Notes: generated from the sequence alone by a model not told the origin. A stretch of DNA of 64,000 bases from Merluccius polli (GCA_030340625.1 JAOPHQ010005155.1:94974-158973); one strand, 5' to 3'; counted from the first letter of the stretch, positions 1 through 9,711 are shown. Program-made: numbers and translations.

Positions 1-86
1 ACAGAACATTAGCTGTCCCGGAGTGCTTGTTGCCTCAGCAGGTGTGCTGACCCACCAAGACCCATCACACCAACCCCTTTACATGC

Positions 87-141
<55 letters not shown>

Positions 142-145
142 ACAT
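87..145. repeat. (CA)n microsatellite
   Basis: An almost pure CA run from about 87 to 136 continues as CA with one TA interruption to about 145. Open frames across it encode only Thr-His repeats and are not genes. Confidence 0.97.
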
Positions 146-359
146 CTCACCTCACGTGGTCACCAGGAGTGTGTAAACGCGCCTGTGACACAACAGACAG
201 GCGGCTGGCTCTGCAGACAGCTCCCATGTTACCTGTTTGCCGTGCATGTATGTCTGCGCCCACATAAAGGCACGGAGTTGACATGCAGGTACATATACAT
301 GCACAGGGGGATGGAGCCCACGCCATTCAGCAACACCACGTGTGCACGCACACGCAGGC

Positions 360-406
360 ACGCACACACACACACACACACACAGGCAGATGCGCGCAAA
401 CGCATG

Positions 407-445
<39 letters not shown>

Positions 446-446
446 C
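360..446. repeat. Compound (CA)n microsatellite
   Basis: Two CA runs (about 363-384 and 411-444) are separated by a CG- and CA-rich spacer. Reading frames over the segment in all directions are low-complexity His/Thr or Cys/Val and should be ignored. Confidence 0.95.
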
Positions 447-449
447 TGC

Positions 450-930
450 ACATCCAAAAAAAAACCCAATTTTTTGATATTTGATATTGATCAAATGCTG
501 TATTTGTTGAGTGGTTTGGTTCCAGAACAATAGTCGTCATCATGCATTTTTGTGAAAACAATACACCATCATTTCTTCAGTAATGGATGCAAATTATAAT
601 CAGGATGAAATAGTTTAGTACTGGAAGCTTTTGGGTCATGTGAGCTTTCTCAAAAAGTCCCAAAAATGTAACATTTCTATAAAAAATATGTATGAAAATT
701 AAAGTCTAAATCACTGAGATCATACTTCTAGTGAAAATAAAATGGATTATATTGTATTATTAGAATATGGCTTGTAAATCAGCAGAATTAATGAATAAGT
801 TCAACAATAGTTAGATTGATTGTGGCATTAGCCTGCTGTTCCTATTTTGTCTGCACATACCTCATATAAGCCTTTCAGCAAAGGGAAATAAAATAAATAA
901 ATGAGAAGGAAAAGATAAAGGATGGCTTCT
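450..930. other. AT-rich unique DNA, no gene seen
   Basis: This is AT-rich sequence with short A and T runs. I see no reading frame of note, no splice-flanked exon and no mobile-element signature. Confidence 0.6.
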
Positions 931-937
931 TCATTTA

Positions 938-1205
938 GGGGGGGGGGGGGGGGGGCGGCATACATCCTCTCATATTTAAGTGGGCCTTTCCTAAGCCCTT
1001 TATTAGTACAGCCCTGGTTGAGAAACCAGCAGCAGGCTTTATATAAAGAGAGGCAGAGGGAGAGAGGGCTGGATGGAGAGAGAGGTGAGGGAGAGAGAAG
1101 GAGAGGGGGGGGGGGGGGGGGGGGGGCTGATAGAGAGAGAGAGGTGCTGGAGAGAGAGGGGGCAGAGGGCGGAGGACAGGAGATGGATGTAAATGTGGAA
1201 TAATG
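938..1205. repeat. Poly-G tracts in a purine-rich segment
   Basis: There is an 18-base G run at 938-955 and a 22-base G run at 1105-1126. Between and after them lies GA-rich DNA (about 1045-1180). The segment is almost all purine on the + strand after 1045, which makes it a candidate for triplex or G-quadruplex structure. Frames here are Gly/Arg/Glu on + and Pro/Ser on -. Confidence 0.9.
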
Positions 1206-1424
1206 TAGGGGGAGTAAATTTGCATGGTCAAATGTCAAAAAAATGAAGCCTTCCCCAGAGCCTTGTCAGGAGAAATAACATAAGTGGCACGCTCCAGTAC
1301 TGGTGCGCCATTAGTGGTTAGTTCTGCCTGTCATCAGTCACCGGCAAGAAGAAATGGCCATCATTATCTCTAAAAAAAAAAAAGGAAAAGACTAGGAACG
1401 ATGGATATACACCCCACCACCCGT

Positions 1425-1512
1425 CCCCCTTCCTCCTCCTCCCTTTGACAGACGCTCCTCTCTCTCTCTTTTGCTCTCTCTTTTGCTCTCTCTCTCTCTC
1501 TCTCTCTCTCTG
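1425..1512. repeat. Pyrimidine-rich (TC)n tract
   Basis: C-rich sequence (CCTCCTCC) passes into CTCTCT with TTTTG interruptions and then pure TC to about 1511. Confidence 0.9.
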
Positions 1513-1626
1513 TCACACACATACACACTGTAAAGTATGAATGCGAAACAAAGCCTGTGTTTACATCAAGCCTGGAAAAAAAACTCTGGGATATGCCAAC
1601 AGTACATTATAGACATGTCCGCACAT

Positions 1627-1627
<1 letters not shown>

Positions 1628-1661
<34 letters not shown>
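1628..1661. repeat. (CA)n microsatellite
   Basis: A pure CA run of about 34 bases. It is followed to about 1775 by degenerate CAGACAGA and CACACA-rich sequence, a decayed extension of the same simple repeat. Confidence 0.95.
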
Positions 1662-1664
<3 letters not shown>

Positions 1665-1924
1665 TGTTGGACTGGCAGACAAGCAGGCAGACAGACATAC
1701 AGACAGAAAGACAGGTAGACACACAATTACACACATACACACACACTCACATTATATAAATACACACACAAAACAAAGAACCACGGAGGCACGTCTGACA
1801 GCTATGGAAACAACACGTTTTTTTGCATGAGCAATAATTGTCAGACAGAGTCAATGATGAAATGTGTGTGTGTGAGTGTGTCTATCTGTGTTTAGTGTGT
1901 GTGTATCTGCATGTTTATGCATGA

Positions 1925-2175
1925 GAGCCTGCGCTGAAGCTAATGCTAATGCTAATCACTGTCCGCCACCAGTCTAACAGCCCTCGTCCCCGGGCTGTTT
2001 ACAGCCTGAGAAATTAATACCCCCATTGAAGTAATAGCTTCATTCCCAGCCCTGTAACGTCCATTAACATGCAGCATCTCCGGAAAGACGGCCAACAACA
2101 CACACACAAACGGGAGACAATTAAATATGCAACTGTTTGACGAGGAGAAGGACGATTTACAAACAGTTTATGCTG
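1925..2175. other. Possible conserved noncoding island
   Basis: A non-repetitive stretch holds three GCTAAT direct repeats (around 1937-1956) and homeodomain-type cores (AAATTAATAC, CATTAACATG, CAATTAAATATGCAA). It has no convincing frame. Its composition resembles vertebrate conserved noncoding elements, but that is inference only. Confidence 0.25.
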
Positions 2176-2194
2176 AAATATGGACGCGCACACA

Positions 2195-2300
2195 AGAACA
2201 CACACACACGCACATACACATGAGCATGCGTGCATGTGTGCATGCACGTACACACACATGTACAAGCGCATGCACACACACACACACACAAACACAGACA
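2195..2300. repeat. Degenerate CA/CG-rich simple repeat
   Basis: Interrupted CACACA and GCATGCRT sequence, alternating purine and pyrimidine throughout. Such sequence is a candidate for Z-form DNA. Confidence 0.85.
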
Positions 2301-2329
2301 AAGAGTCTCACACAAAGATTCTGACCATT

Positions 2330-3030
2330 GGTTTAGCTTCATTGCTGTCCAAAACACGTGACACAAATAACACAAATTAGATCCGAAACCTCGGCCTATA
2401 TCCAGTGGCTTGGGTCATCCAAACGCATCACTATGATGTAGCCCTACTTACTCTTCCCCAGGTCATCTAGCTGTCGCTCTCTAGACAGACAATAAAAGAG
2501 GTCATTGAATATGACCAACATGGTGGAAATTGCAACTGCTAGTTGTCTTCCACTGCAGGTGTGTTGTTGTAGCGTGGGGATATGTTGGCATGCAACATGT
2601 TGCTCCTGCTGATAGTGAACTTTTCATATGAAAAGCATGAAAGCCATGTGTTGTATACCAACTAGGAACAGGTTTTATGTGTAATTTCCATGTGTATATT
2701 GTGCACTGTTAATTTAAAGATTTGTTGTTTAAAAAAATAATTGTTACTGTGGGCAATATTATAATTTTATAAAATAATATAAAAATTAGAGTGTGGTTTT
2801 GCTTTTGAAGCAGGAAAAACTGAGCAGACACCAACATGTTTGAGAAGACTAAAATGTTTACTTGTCTTCCACTGCAGAATAAACCAAGGACACTATATGA
2901 CCATTGTTAAGGAAAAGCATATAAGGTAACATAAACGTGTGTCGCTAAATGCACAGAGTTGAAAATACATATGAGGCTATGGTGCACAAATAGCCTCTTT
3001 TTGCATACTGTGTTTTGGAGATATCCAAGG
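2330..3030. other. Unique AT-rich DNA, no gene seen
   Basis: Ordinary unique sequence. A short phrase (CTTGTCTTCCACTGCAG-like) occurs twice, near 2542 and 2861, about 320 bases apart; I cannot assign it to a repeat family. Confidence 0.5.
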
Positions 3031-3094
3031 TGTGTGTCTGTGTGTGTGTGTGTGTGTCCTTCATTAAAAACACACACACACACACACACGCACG
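3031..3094. repeat. (TG)n / (CA)n inverted microsatellite pair
   Basis: A TG run (3031-3057, one interruption) is followed after about 14 bases by a CA run (about 3071-3094). The two runs are complementary to each other on one strand and could fold into a long hairpin. Confidence 0.9.
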
Positions 3095-3660
3095 CACATG
3101 CAGAGATCCTCATTATGTCTTAGCTCTTTGCAAAAAAAGCAGACTTTGGCAAGCAATTATATAATAGGCTTAAAGAGCAGAAAATCAGCAGTAGCAAGGA
3201 CAATTAGCCATTACATTTCCTGCTACTGAGAGGCACACGTTGGTATTTGAAGATAAAAAAAATCCCCTCACTGTTACATTGTCTGGACACCATGTTGAAT
3301 TGTGCTAACAAGCGTCAGAAATTGAATTCTTATTAATTTATTTGCTGAGAAAAAGAATGTCTATTTAATTTGCATATTGTTATGATCAGTCGTCTTACAC
3401 TCAAAGACAGTTTAGACAAATTATGTGGGATACGCGAGTGGCGATGTGAATTCCTCTTCATGCGCCCTTGAAAAAGAAAACCCAAGCCCAAACAAAACAA
3501 AACACTTTTGACATTCAGGAGTACAAATTTCCATGTGGAAATTAGGTCTTCTCTGCATGGTGAAATGAATCCAGGAATTGGTACGTCATGAAAACCGCTC
3601 CCTGAATATTAAGGACAGGCAACATATGGAGATGTGGATGTAGAAAGAGAGGGAATGGAG
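3095..3660. other. Unique DNA, no gene seen
   Basis: AT-rich sequence with TTAATTTATTT and TTTAATTTGCATATTG motifs. No coding frame or transposon end is visible. Confidence 0.5.
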
Positions 3661-3835
3661 CAGAAGGGCAAAACAAAGGAGTGACGAGAAGAAGAAGAAG
3701 AAAGCGAGAGAAAAGATGGCGAGACATAGCGAGGGAGATAGAGGGGAGAGATGGAGAGAGAGCGGCGAGATATGTGTGAGAAAGCGGGCTTGTGAGGGAG
3801 AAGAGGGAAAGGGAGGGTGTGTCAGAGTGAGAGAT
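3660..3835 (+). repeat. Purine-rich (GA/GAA)n tract
   Basis: Mostly G and A on the + strand, with (GAA)n near 3690-3700 and GAGAGAG runs. It is degenerate rather than pure. Confidence 0.85.
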
Positions 3836-3839
3836 CAGC

Positions 3840-4200
3840 GTGGCAGCTAATGTAATGAATAATATCTCAAGTGTAAATCCAGCCCCCCACCACCACCCCT
3901 GTAGCCGGGGCTAAATGAGCATCCATGGGAGCGGGTGGATGGAAGAGGAGCGGGTGTCTCAGGTCAGGATATACTGCAGCGGGCAGGAAGGAAAGGGGAG
4001 TCCTTGGGGGTCTGGTTTGGAGAGATTTGCACTCGCGCTAAGCCACTTCAGATGTGAGTGGAGGGGCTAACAGCCTTGGACCGCTGGGGCCACGGGGGTC
4101 TGTGTGTTAGGTCTGTTGTTGAGCTGTGTAAGAGCTAAGGCTACGGTGTATGCCGCCACGGCAGCCATCGCCGTGTTCAGTTTGGATATGTGGACAAATT
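3840..4200. other. Possible conserved noncoding island
   Basis: GC-balanced unique sequence containing TAATGTAATGAATAATATC and GGGGCTAAATGAGCATCC. No frame and no repeat family were recognised. Regulatory function is inferred only from composition. Confidence 0.2.
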
Positions 4201-5555
4201 GTGGCTCATATGAACACGTATTTATATTAGTATTCAGTATTCAGAATGTATACATATGTAGTAATAGTAAATGGTGAAATGTATGCCTGTAGATAATGGA
4301 TACATATATACTGTATGTGTGAATATGTGCTTTGGTGAGTGTGAGTGTGCATGTGTGTGAGTATCTCTGTCATCTGCACATGTCATTATACATATATAAA
4401 TATGCATATGCCGATACAACCAAAATATGTGTGGAGTAATACAACCACTGCCTCTCTTTCTTCCTCCTCCTGGTATCTCTCCTCCTAATAACGCGGCTTC
4501 ATTTAATTGAGAGTCGGCGTCGTCTTCCTTCTCCTCCTCCTCCTCCTCCGCTGTTATCATAGCGATGGTTTAGCGGCCGAGCTGCCGGGGACCGGGTTCA
4601 AAGTGACACGTGAGCCGTGCATTATGGTGACACAATCAGACTACGGAAATTAACGGTCATCTGAATTATTAAAATAACAAGGGACATTTCATTTGCAGAC
4701 TAAAAAACACCCCGCCACCATTCCTAATTGTCCACTTTAGCCGGTTTTCTATCTCAGCCTTCAACATCAGTCAACTGTAAAAAGAAAAAAAGAAAGGGGA
4801 AAAAAAAGGGAAAAAGATATTGGTTTGCAGATTTCCTCTTCCTCCCATTAGAGAGGTAAGGCGCGTATATCGCATGGCTCTTCACTGTGCCCACCTCATT
4901 TATTATAATGACCTGCCAGCCACAGACATGAGCATGTAAAAGTTATGGGAGAGTTGGACATGACAGGCGTGCGAAAGCCTTGTCAGATGTGTATTGGTCT
5001 AGTCGGGGCACACGGGCCTCTTTCTCTGCCTTCGCCCCAGACAGATACCATGATATGTGCGTGGTTATGTCAGGCGAAGTAACTTAAGAAATGTCAAATG
5101 ACTAACACGCCTTACAGCGGTGAATTGTTATTCACCTGCGTAGGTGTATCATTGGGCCTATATGTGGCATGTTGGAATGAAGGAGACGCCCGGCTTTCCA
5201 CAGCCAGTTTCAGATATTTTTGCTCTTTTTTTGTTTTTGTTTTTGTCTATATAAACTTCAATGTGTGCTCAATTTTTTAATTGCTGTATTTGTCAGTTAG
5301 GATTTGTCTTAATAGACGTTTTTTGTAATGATGTTCAAATTCATCCATATATTCATCGGTGTAAATTCTCTCCCCCTTTTTCGCACACATGCAGTATTTT
5401 GGGGGGGGTAGTATTCAAAACTGCTAGTAGCATGTATTAGAAGGCATAGTACACAGATAATATATTTAATTGATATGGAAATCTCCTAAGACATATTAAC
5501 ATTAGACAACCATGTACATTGGTTCTAATGTTGATCATGTAATTCTGCAGAGATA
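4200..5555. other. Unique noncoding stretch
   Basis: AT-rich DNA with TATATA-rich patches (4240-4410), a C/T-rich patch with (TCC)n near 4530-4548, and A-rich patches (4780-4830). The sequence GAGAGGTAAGG at about 4852 resembles a splice donor but has no plausible exon before it. Confidence 0.45.
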
Positions 5556-6033
5556 GCCTCGTGAGACTATCTGAACTGAATTTGCAAGTTCATATTCTGT
5601 TTCTCTCTGCAGATCAGTCTGGCCTTGAACCGGCTTGAAAGCTTCTCCCAAAAATACAAAAAATGATCGAACCAAACGGCGCTCGGGGAAGGGAGTTTCA
5701 GTACAAGCAGCAAGGAGCGCCGCAGTTTGTCGAAGTCAACACAATGGCGACACACAAACGACCTAGCAATGAAATAGAAAAAGATGAACACAAATTGGCC
5801 CCCGAAGGCTCTTTCCTCAGAGCAGAATAACTTCTTGCTTTTCTTCTGACTGAATTTGGCAAAGGCGAAGGGAACAAGAGCGTCACTTAGTTATTTAATG
5901 TGATTTGCTGGAGTCTTTGGAACCACGTAAGGCCGCGCCCATATATGTGGAAATCAATGGCTGCCCGGCCAAGGCCAGGCTGATATTCGGTGCGAAACGC
6001 AAAACTTGAACATTGTGGACGGTCTCGCGAGGC
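5556..6033. mobile_element. Probable non-autonomous DNA transposon with terminal inverted repeats
   Basis: The left end at 5556-5567 reads GCCTCGTGAGAC and the right end at 6022-6033 reads GTCTCGCGAGGC. These are inverted copies matching at 11 of 12 positions. The 478-bp interior is GC-balanced and unlike its AT-rich surroundings. The start resembles repeats with a GCCTCGTGAGAC end that I associate with fish genomes. I could not find a clear target-site duplication, so the superfamily is unassigned. A 55-codon frame (5663-5830) lies inside. Confidence 0.6.
5663..5830 (+). CDS. Small ORF inside the TIR element, doubtful coding
   Basis: ATG at 5663 opens a 55-codon frame ending TAA at 5828-5830. 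A second in-frame ATG at 5744 starts the segment MATHKRPSNEIEKDEHK, which is hydrophilic and rich in Lys and Glu. Just upstream, TTTCTCTCTGCAG resembles a splice acceptor (about 5598-5610) and leads into another open phase that reads LALNRLESFSQKYKK and then stops at 5663-5665. Two adjacent coding-like phases could mean a frameshifted relic of a transposon-captured exon. I recognise no domain. It may equally be chance within a repeat. Confidence 0.2.
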   Translation: MIEPNGARGREFQYKQQGAPQFVEVNTMATHKRPSNEIEKDEHKLAPEGSFLRAE

Positions 6034-6335
6034 CTCGGCAGAGCAGCAGCAGTTCAGCGGCGTGTGTTTGCACCGTGTCGCCGGGCATCAGTGTTAGAAC
6101 GATAAGCCCGGCAAAGTGGCCCTGATCCCCGTCTAAGATCTGAGTAAACAAGTGAAGGCCTTTCTAAGCATCAGGCAGCTCTCTATGACAACTCCAAACT
6201 CACACAGCACTCACGCTAAGACTGCGGCTGCTATTTGTCAAAGCACTAATGCTGTGTAAAGTCGAGACATTACACAGTCACTGAGACACAGACCCACTTT
6301 TATGCTCGGCACACACTACACATGTGCATATATAC

Positions 6336-6336
<1 letters not shown>

Positions 6337-6381
<45 letters not shown>
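6337..6381. repeat. (TA)n microsatellite at a SINE tail
   Basis: About 45 bases of TA directly abut the 3' end of the tRNA-derived SINE that runs leftward from 6526. SINE tails commonly seed such repeats, so the tract was probably born from the insertion. Confidence 0.95.
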
Positions 6382-6384
<3 letters not shown>

Positions 6385-6526
6385 ATTTATTGGACGCTTT
6401 TATCCAAAACGTCTTACAATACCATGAGTGCATACATTTTTAGCATGGGTGGTTCCAGTGGGACTCGAACCCCTAACTCTGGCCGCGTTAATGCCGTGCT
6501 CTATCAGTGGAGGTAGTCAGGACCAC
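6381..6526 (-). mobile_element. tRNA-derived SINE
   Basis: On the minus strand the element begins with a tRNA-like head: GGTCCTGACTACCTCC near 6523, a degraded A box around GATAGAGCACGG, and a clear B box GGTTCGAGTCC near 6462-6472. It ends with a tail containing GTAAGACGTTTTGGATAAAA, CGTCCAATAAATGG and then (TA)n. The tail is nearly the same as that of the SINE at 23743-23932. Similar tails in fish SINEs are shared with L2-clade LINEs that copy them; that link is from family knowledge. Head divergence suggests an old, inactive copy. Confidence 0.8.
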
Positions 6527-6529
6527 ATG

Positions 6530-6640
6530 CATGCACGCACGCACGCACGCATGCCCCCACAACACAAACATGTGCGTGGCACACCCCGCACGCACGCATA
6601 CGCCCCATGCACACGTGCACATGCCGCCACCACTACACCA
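6530..6640. repeat. Degenerate (GCAC)n/(CA)n repeat
   Basis: GCACGCACGCACGCACGC (about 6534-6551) followed by CA- and CG-rich sequence. It directly abuts the SINE head. Confidence 0.8.
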
Positions 6641-7010
6641 CCTTCAGGTCGGCTGGTCCCGACAGTCCTGGACCCGTCAGAAGCTCATCCTGGATCAAAG
6701 GGCAGCGGCGAGGCTAATCAAAGGAACCTAAATAACTCCATCTCCCAACACAAGCTACTGGAGGATTAAAAATCCACTAGCCAGAACTGTGTTCCTCTTC
6801 GATCTGGGGGCCCGCTAACGCCTAATGAGAAGTTTCAGACGCCCCGGCGGATCACAGCCGAACGGGCGGGGCCCCCGTGTGCTTATATAGGCCCTCCTTT
6901 AAGACCTGAGGAGATCCTATCAAGACCAGATGAAAATAGATATTGGCCTCAGTGCCGACTGTCGGATGATTAAAAGAATGGCAGAGGGATTATGAGGGAG
7001 ATGGTTCTTT
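6640..7010. promoter_or_regulatory. Candidate regulatory island with paired TCF/LEF-type sites
   Basis: Unique GC-balanced sequence carries two exact ATCAAAGG octets in the same orientation at 6694-6701 and 6717-6724, matching the TCF/LEF consensus. CTAATGAG and GCTAATC homeodomain-like cores are nearby, and GTGCTTATATAGG near 6879 resembles a TATA box. No coding frame is credible. Binding and conservation are untested. Confidence 0.3.
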
Positions 7011-7024
7011 AAAAAAAAAAGCCT

Positions 7025-7150
7025 GGAGTGTGTGTATTTGTGTGTGTTTGTGTGTGCAAGTGTGTAGGTGTGCCTGTGTGTGTGTGTTTGTTTGTTTGTG
7101 CGAGTGTGTAGGTGTGCCTGTGTGTGTGTGTGTGCGTGCGCGTGTGTCTA
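7025..7150. repeat. Interrupted (TG)n repeat, locally duplicated
   Basis: TG-rich sequence in which GTGTGTAGGTGTGCCTGTGT occurs twice, near 7060 and 7105, so a block of about 45 bases has been tandemly duplicated within the microsatellite. Confidence 0.85.
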
Positions 7151-7430
7151 AATGTACATTTAGAGATGTGTAGCATCGCATCAGCCAATGTTTATGTGGT
7201 CATAAGTTAATGTTTATGTCAGTGTCTCAATATGTGATGAGCAAAAATGTCCATAGCGTTGCACTGAACTAATGTAAATATTTATAGGGCTTGTAAAATG
7301 TACGTATTTTGTACTCATGTGTATTTATGTTTTATCCATATTCATTAATTTAAGTGTTTTCGGAGCGGGTAGTCTTACAGAATGACTCAAGGGCTTTGCT
7401 TTCACCTCTCATGATCGTACAGTGACCTTC
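7150..7430. other. Unique AT-rich DNA, no gene seen
   Basis: AATGTTTATGT recurs near 7187 and 7209. Nothing else is recognisable. Confidence 0.5.
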
Positions 7431-7432
7431 GT

Positions 7433-7573
7433 GGGGGGGGGGGGGGGGGGGGGGGTTGAGAGAGAGAGAGAGAGAGATAGGGAGGATCCTACAGGGGTGA
7501 GGTATTGACAACAACACCAACAACTTTTTGATGCTAGCTGCAAATTGATCCCCCCCCCCCCCCCCCCCCCCCC
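7433..7573. repeat. Poly-G then poly-C pair
   Basis: A 23-base G run (7433-7455) is followed by a short GA run and, 94 bases later, a 24-base C run (7550-7573). The G and C runs are complementary within the same strand and could pair as a large hairpin, or compete as G-quadruplex and i-motif. Such regions are prone to assembly and length errors. Confidence 0.9.
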
Positions 7574-7649
7574 GTCTTTCTTTTCTTGTGTTTTTTTTCT
7601 CTGTCGGCTTTCTCTGTTGTGTGCGGTCTTCTAAAGCACAAGGTAATGG

Positions 7650-7900
7650 AGCTGCTGTGAGTGGGTGGGTGAGGGAGCATGGGGTGGTGGTGGTGGTGGG
7701 GGTGTGTGGGTTAAGAGGGGCCGGTGCCATCTGACGGCCCCGTCTCTGCCTGTCCTCTCAGATGTGGAGGAGGGGTCGGGGCCCGCTCTGTACTCGGGAG
7801 GTTGTGCAGAGCGCGTTTGAAGTGACCAATGGCAGAATGGAGGGCTGAATGAAGAATGAAACCGTGTTTGATATCCTGACACATCTTTGTCTGGGGCCAG
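7650..7900. other. Possible conserved noncoding island
   Basis: GT-rich sequence (GGTGGTGGTGG near 7685) leads into GC-balanced unique sequence to 7900 with no repeat signature. Minus-strand frames across it are Pro-rich or lack domains. Confidence 0.2.
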
Positions 7901-8029
7901 CATCCGCCCCCCCACCCCCCCACCCCTCTCTCCCCACCTCACACACCCACACGTCCCACCTGGCAAGCGAATGCACACACACACACACACACACTAATAA
8001 ATGTACCAAACCACAATCAATCACATGCT

Positions 8030-8035
<6 letters not shown>

Positions 8036-8098
<63 letters not shown>
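8036..8098. repeat. Long (CA)n microsatellite
   Basis: About 60 bases of uninterrupted CA, preceded by an alternating CGCGCGCA stretch. A shorter CA run lies at 7974-7994. The purine-pyrimidine alternation makes this a strong Z-DNA candidate. Confidence 0.97.
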
Positions 8099-8099
<1 letters not shown>

Positions 8100-8102
<3 letters not shown>

Positions 8103-8425
8103 GTCACCAGAGATATGCACAGATAATCCATTACAATGAATGCTAATGCATTTAATTTGCATATAATAAAGGTTTAGGCCGATGCCAGCTTATCAGTTTA
8201 TCAATACGAGAACAGATCTTTGTAAGTGGTCCTTTTTACATGAGGAGATTCATCAAGTATAACATTTAATCAGTAACCAGCCAACATTTCAAAGCCTCCC
8301 TCTGCAAAGCGGGCCGAGTGTCTACCGTCCACGTCCGCCGTCCGACGTTCTGTATACACTTCTCAAAACCAGCCTGCGAATACCATCACTACCAATGATG
8401 ATAATGGAGAAGTAGCCTGCTAACT
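8100..8425. other. Unique DNA, no gene seen
   Basis: Includes AATGCTAATGCATTTAATTTGCATATAATAAAGG (8138 onward, given here only in outline: TAATGCATTTAATTTGCAT core), a homeodomain/octamer-like cluster. No frame is visible. Confidence 0.35.
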
Positions 8426-8740
8426 GCTACCATGGCTACCTGCCCGCCACTGCTCGTTTCCGGGGAAGCTAAGCAGGGCAGGCCTGGTCCATCCTCGGAT
8501 GGGAGACCAGGTGGTGCTGATGGAGGTGTTGGAGGGCCAGTAGGGGGCGCTCCCTGCTACGATGCCGCAGGGCAGAGGGACGCTGTCCTGTTGCAATCAA
8601 TTGTTGTTATTCTAGAAGTGGAGGCAGTTAAAGCTCAACCAGGCTCCCTTCGGGGTGAAGAAGCGCTGTCTAACAACAGGCCAGTCTCTCACTCTCTCTC
8701 TGTCTGTGTTCTGCTCCATCGCCTGGTGAGCATCAAACAT
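8426..8740 (+). mobile_element. 5S rRNA-derived SINE (SINE3-type)
   Basis: The head matches the internal promoter of 5S rRNA: A box AGCTAAGCAGGG at 8467-8478, intermediate CCTGGT, and C box GGATGGGAGACC at 8497-8508. The body continues with GGGCCAGTAGGGGGCGCTC (8535-8552) and a GGGACGCTGTCCTGTTG stretch, typical of fish 5S SINEs. The 3' half is diverged and merges into C and CA runs near 8815. It is not a functional 5S gene: the 5' third is badly diverged and foreign sequence follows the C box. Internal pol III promoter boxes look intact, so residual transcription is possible. Confidence 0.85.
8537..8551 (+). promoter_or_regulatory. CTCF-like motif inside the 5S SINE
   Basis: CCAGTAGGGGGCGCT matches the CTCF core (CCA, two variable bases, AGGGGGCGC). 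The motif is part of the SINE body, so it would have arrived with the insertion. Occupancy is unknown. Confidence 0.35.
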
Positions 8741-8814
8741 ATTCAGTGGGGAAGGTGGTAATATTTTGGCCCCTGCGCCCCCACCACACGTCCCCCAAGA
8801 TCCACCACTGCTAA

Positions 8815-8846
8815 CCCCCCCCCCCCCCCCCCACACACACCTACAC

Positions 8847-8897
<51 letters not shown>
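8815..8897. repeat. Poly-C run followed by long (CA)n
   Basis: An 18-base C run (8815-8832) passes directly into CA repeats with CTACAC interruptions and then pure CA to about 8897. Confidence 0.95.
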
Positions 8898-8899
<2 letters not shown>

Positions 8900-9010
8900 T
8901 CCCCCTTGGGGAAGTTAAATAACGATGGAGCACAGTGGCACCACCGTTGGGAGCTGAGCCAGTAGCTGATCTGGGACCACTGGGAATGCGCTGCCTGGGA
9001 AGATATGTGC
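8898..9010 (-). mobile_element. Possible retroelement tail fragment
   Basis: TTCCCCCTTGGGGAAGT near 8898 resembles, in reverse, the CCCCAAGGGGAAATT phrase near the ends of common fish LINE/SINE elements. The following 100 bases are unique. Assignment is weak. Confidence 0.25.
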
Positions 9011-9356
9011 ATTGCTCTCGTTATGGGTGGCCATCAAGTGGTGTGTGTGTGTGTGTGTATGTGAGAGAGAGAGAGGGAGAGAGAGAGATTGAAGGAATCT
9101 CATGAAAACCTTATGAAGCCTAATGACATATAATGAAGTGCTCGGAAGAGGTTTCATTTCCTTTCAACAAGACTCAGCCAAGTTAAACACGACCAATGCT
9201 CCAGGGAGGGCTCTAGGCGTATTCATTATGTACACACTCTCAACACAAAAAAAAAAAACCATCTCTTCTCTTTCTCTCTTTGCTTTCCTTAACGGCCCTC
9301 CTGAGAGGCTCATCGTTTTGGGGGGGAAAAGTGAAGACATTGAAGCGATGTATTGG

Positions 9357-9358
<2 letters not shown>

Positions 9359-9402
<44 letters not shown>
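9359..9402. repeat. (TA)n microsatellite
   Basis: A TA run of about 44 bases between AT-rich unique flanks. Frames over it encode Tyr-Ile repeats only. Confidence 0.97.
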
Positions 9403-9409
<7 letters not shown>

Positions 9410-9711
9410 CACAGCTCAGTGGGGCGGGCAGGTCTTTCAGCATCCACTCTAGTCTGACTGACTGGATGTAGGTAGTTGGTATAAGCCTGCCGTTGGGAGA
9501 CTATTTCAGTCAACATTCTCCTCCTCGCTTCCCGTATCTGCGCGTTACCGTAAGTCCCCGTTGCTACGTGAAACAACAACATCCAAGATAGCAACCTACA
9601 CCGACACTATTTTTGCAATGGCACCATCGCTGCATCCTGGGATTGTGATTGGTTTAAAGAAATACAAACAAGGCGTTTTTTCCGCCAGAATAACAGAATG
9701 ATAGTGGGTTC

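Noticed and set aside
6879..6890. TATA-box promoter (GCTTATATAGG)
   Set aside because: No transcript, initiator or coding frame follows; a lone TATA-like hexamer is not evidence of a promoter.
8426..8525. Functional 5S rRNA gene
   Set aside because: Only the internal promoter part matches well. The 5' third is diverged and the sequence after the C box is SINE body, not the 5S 3' end with a T-run terminator.
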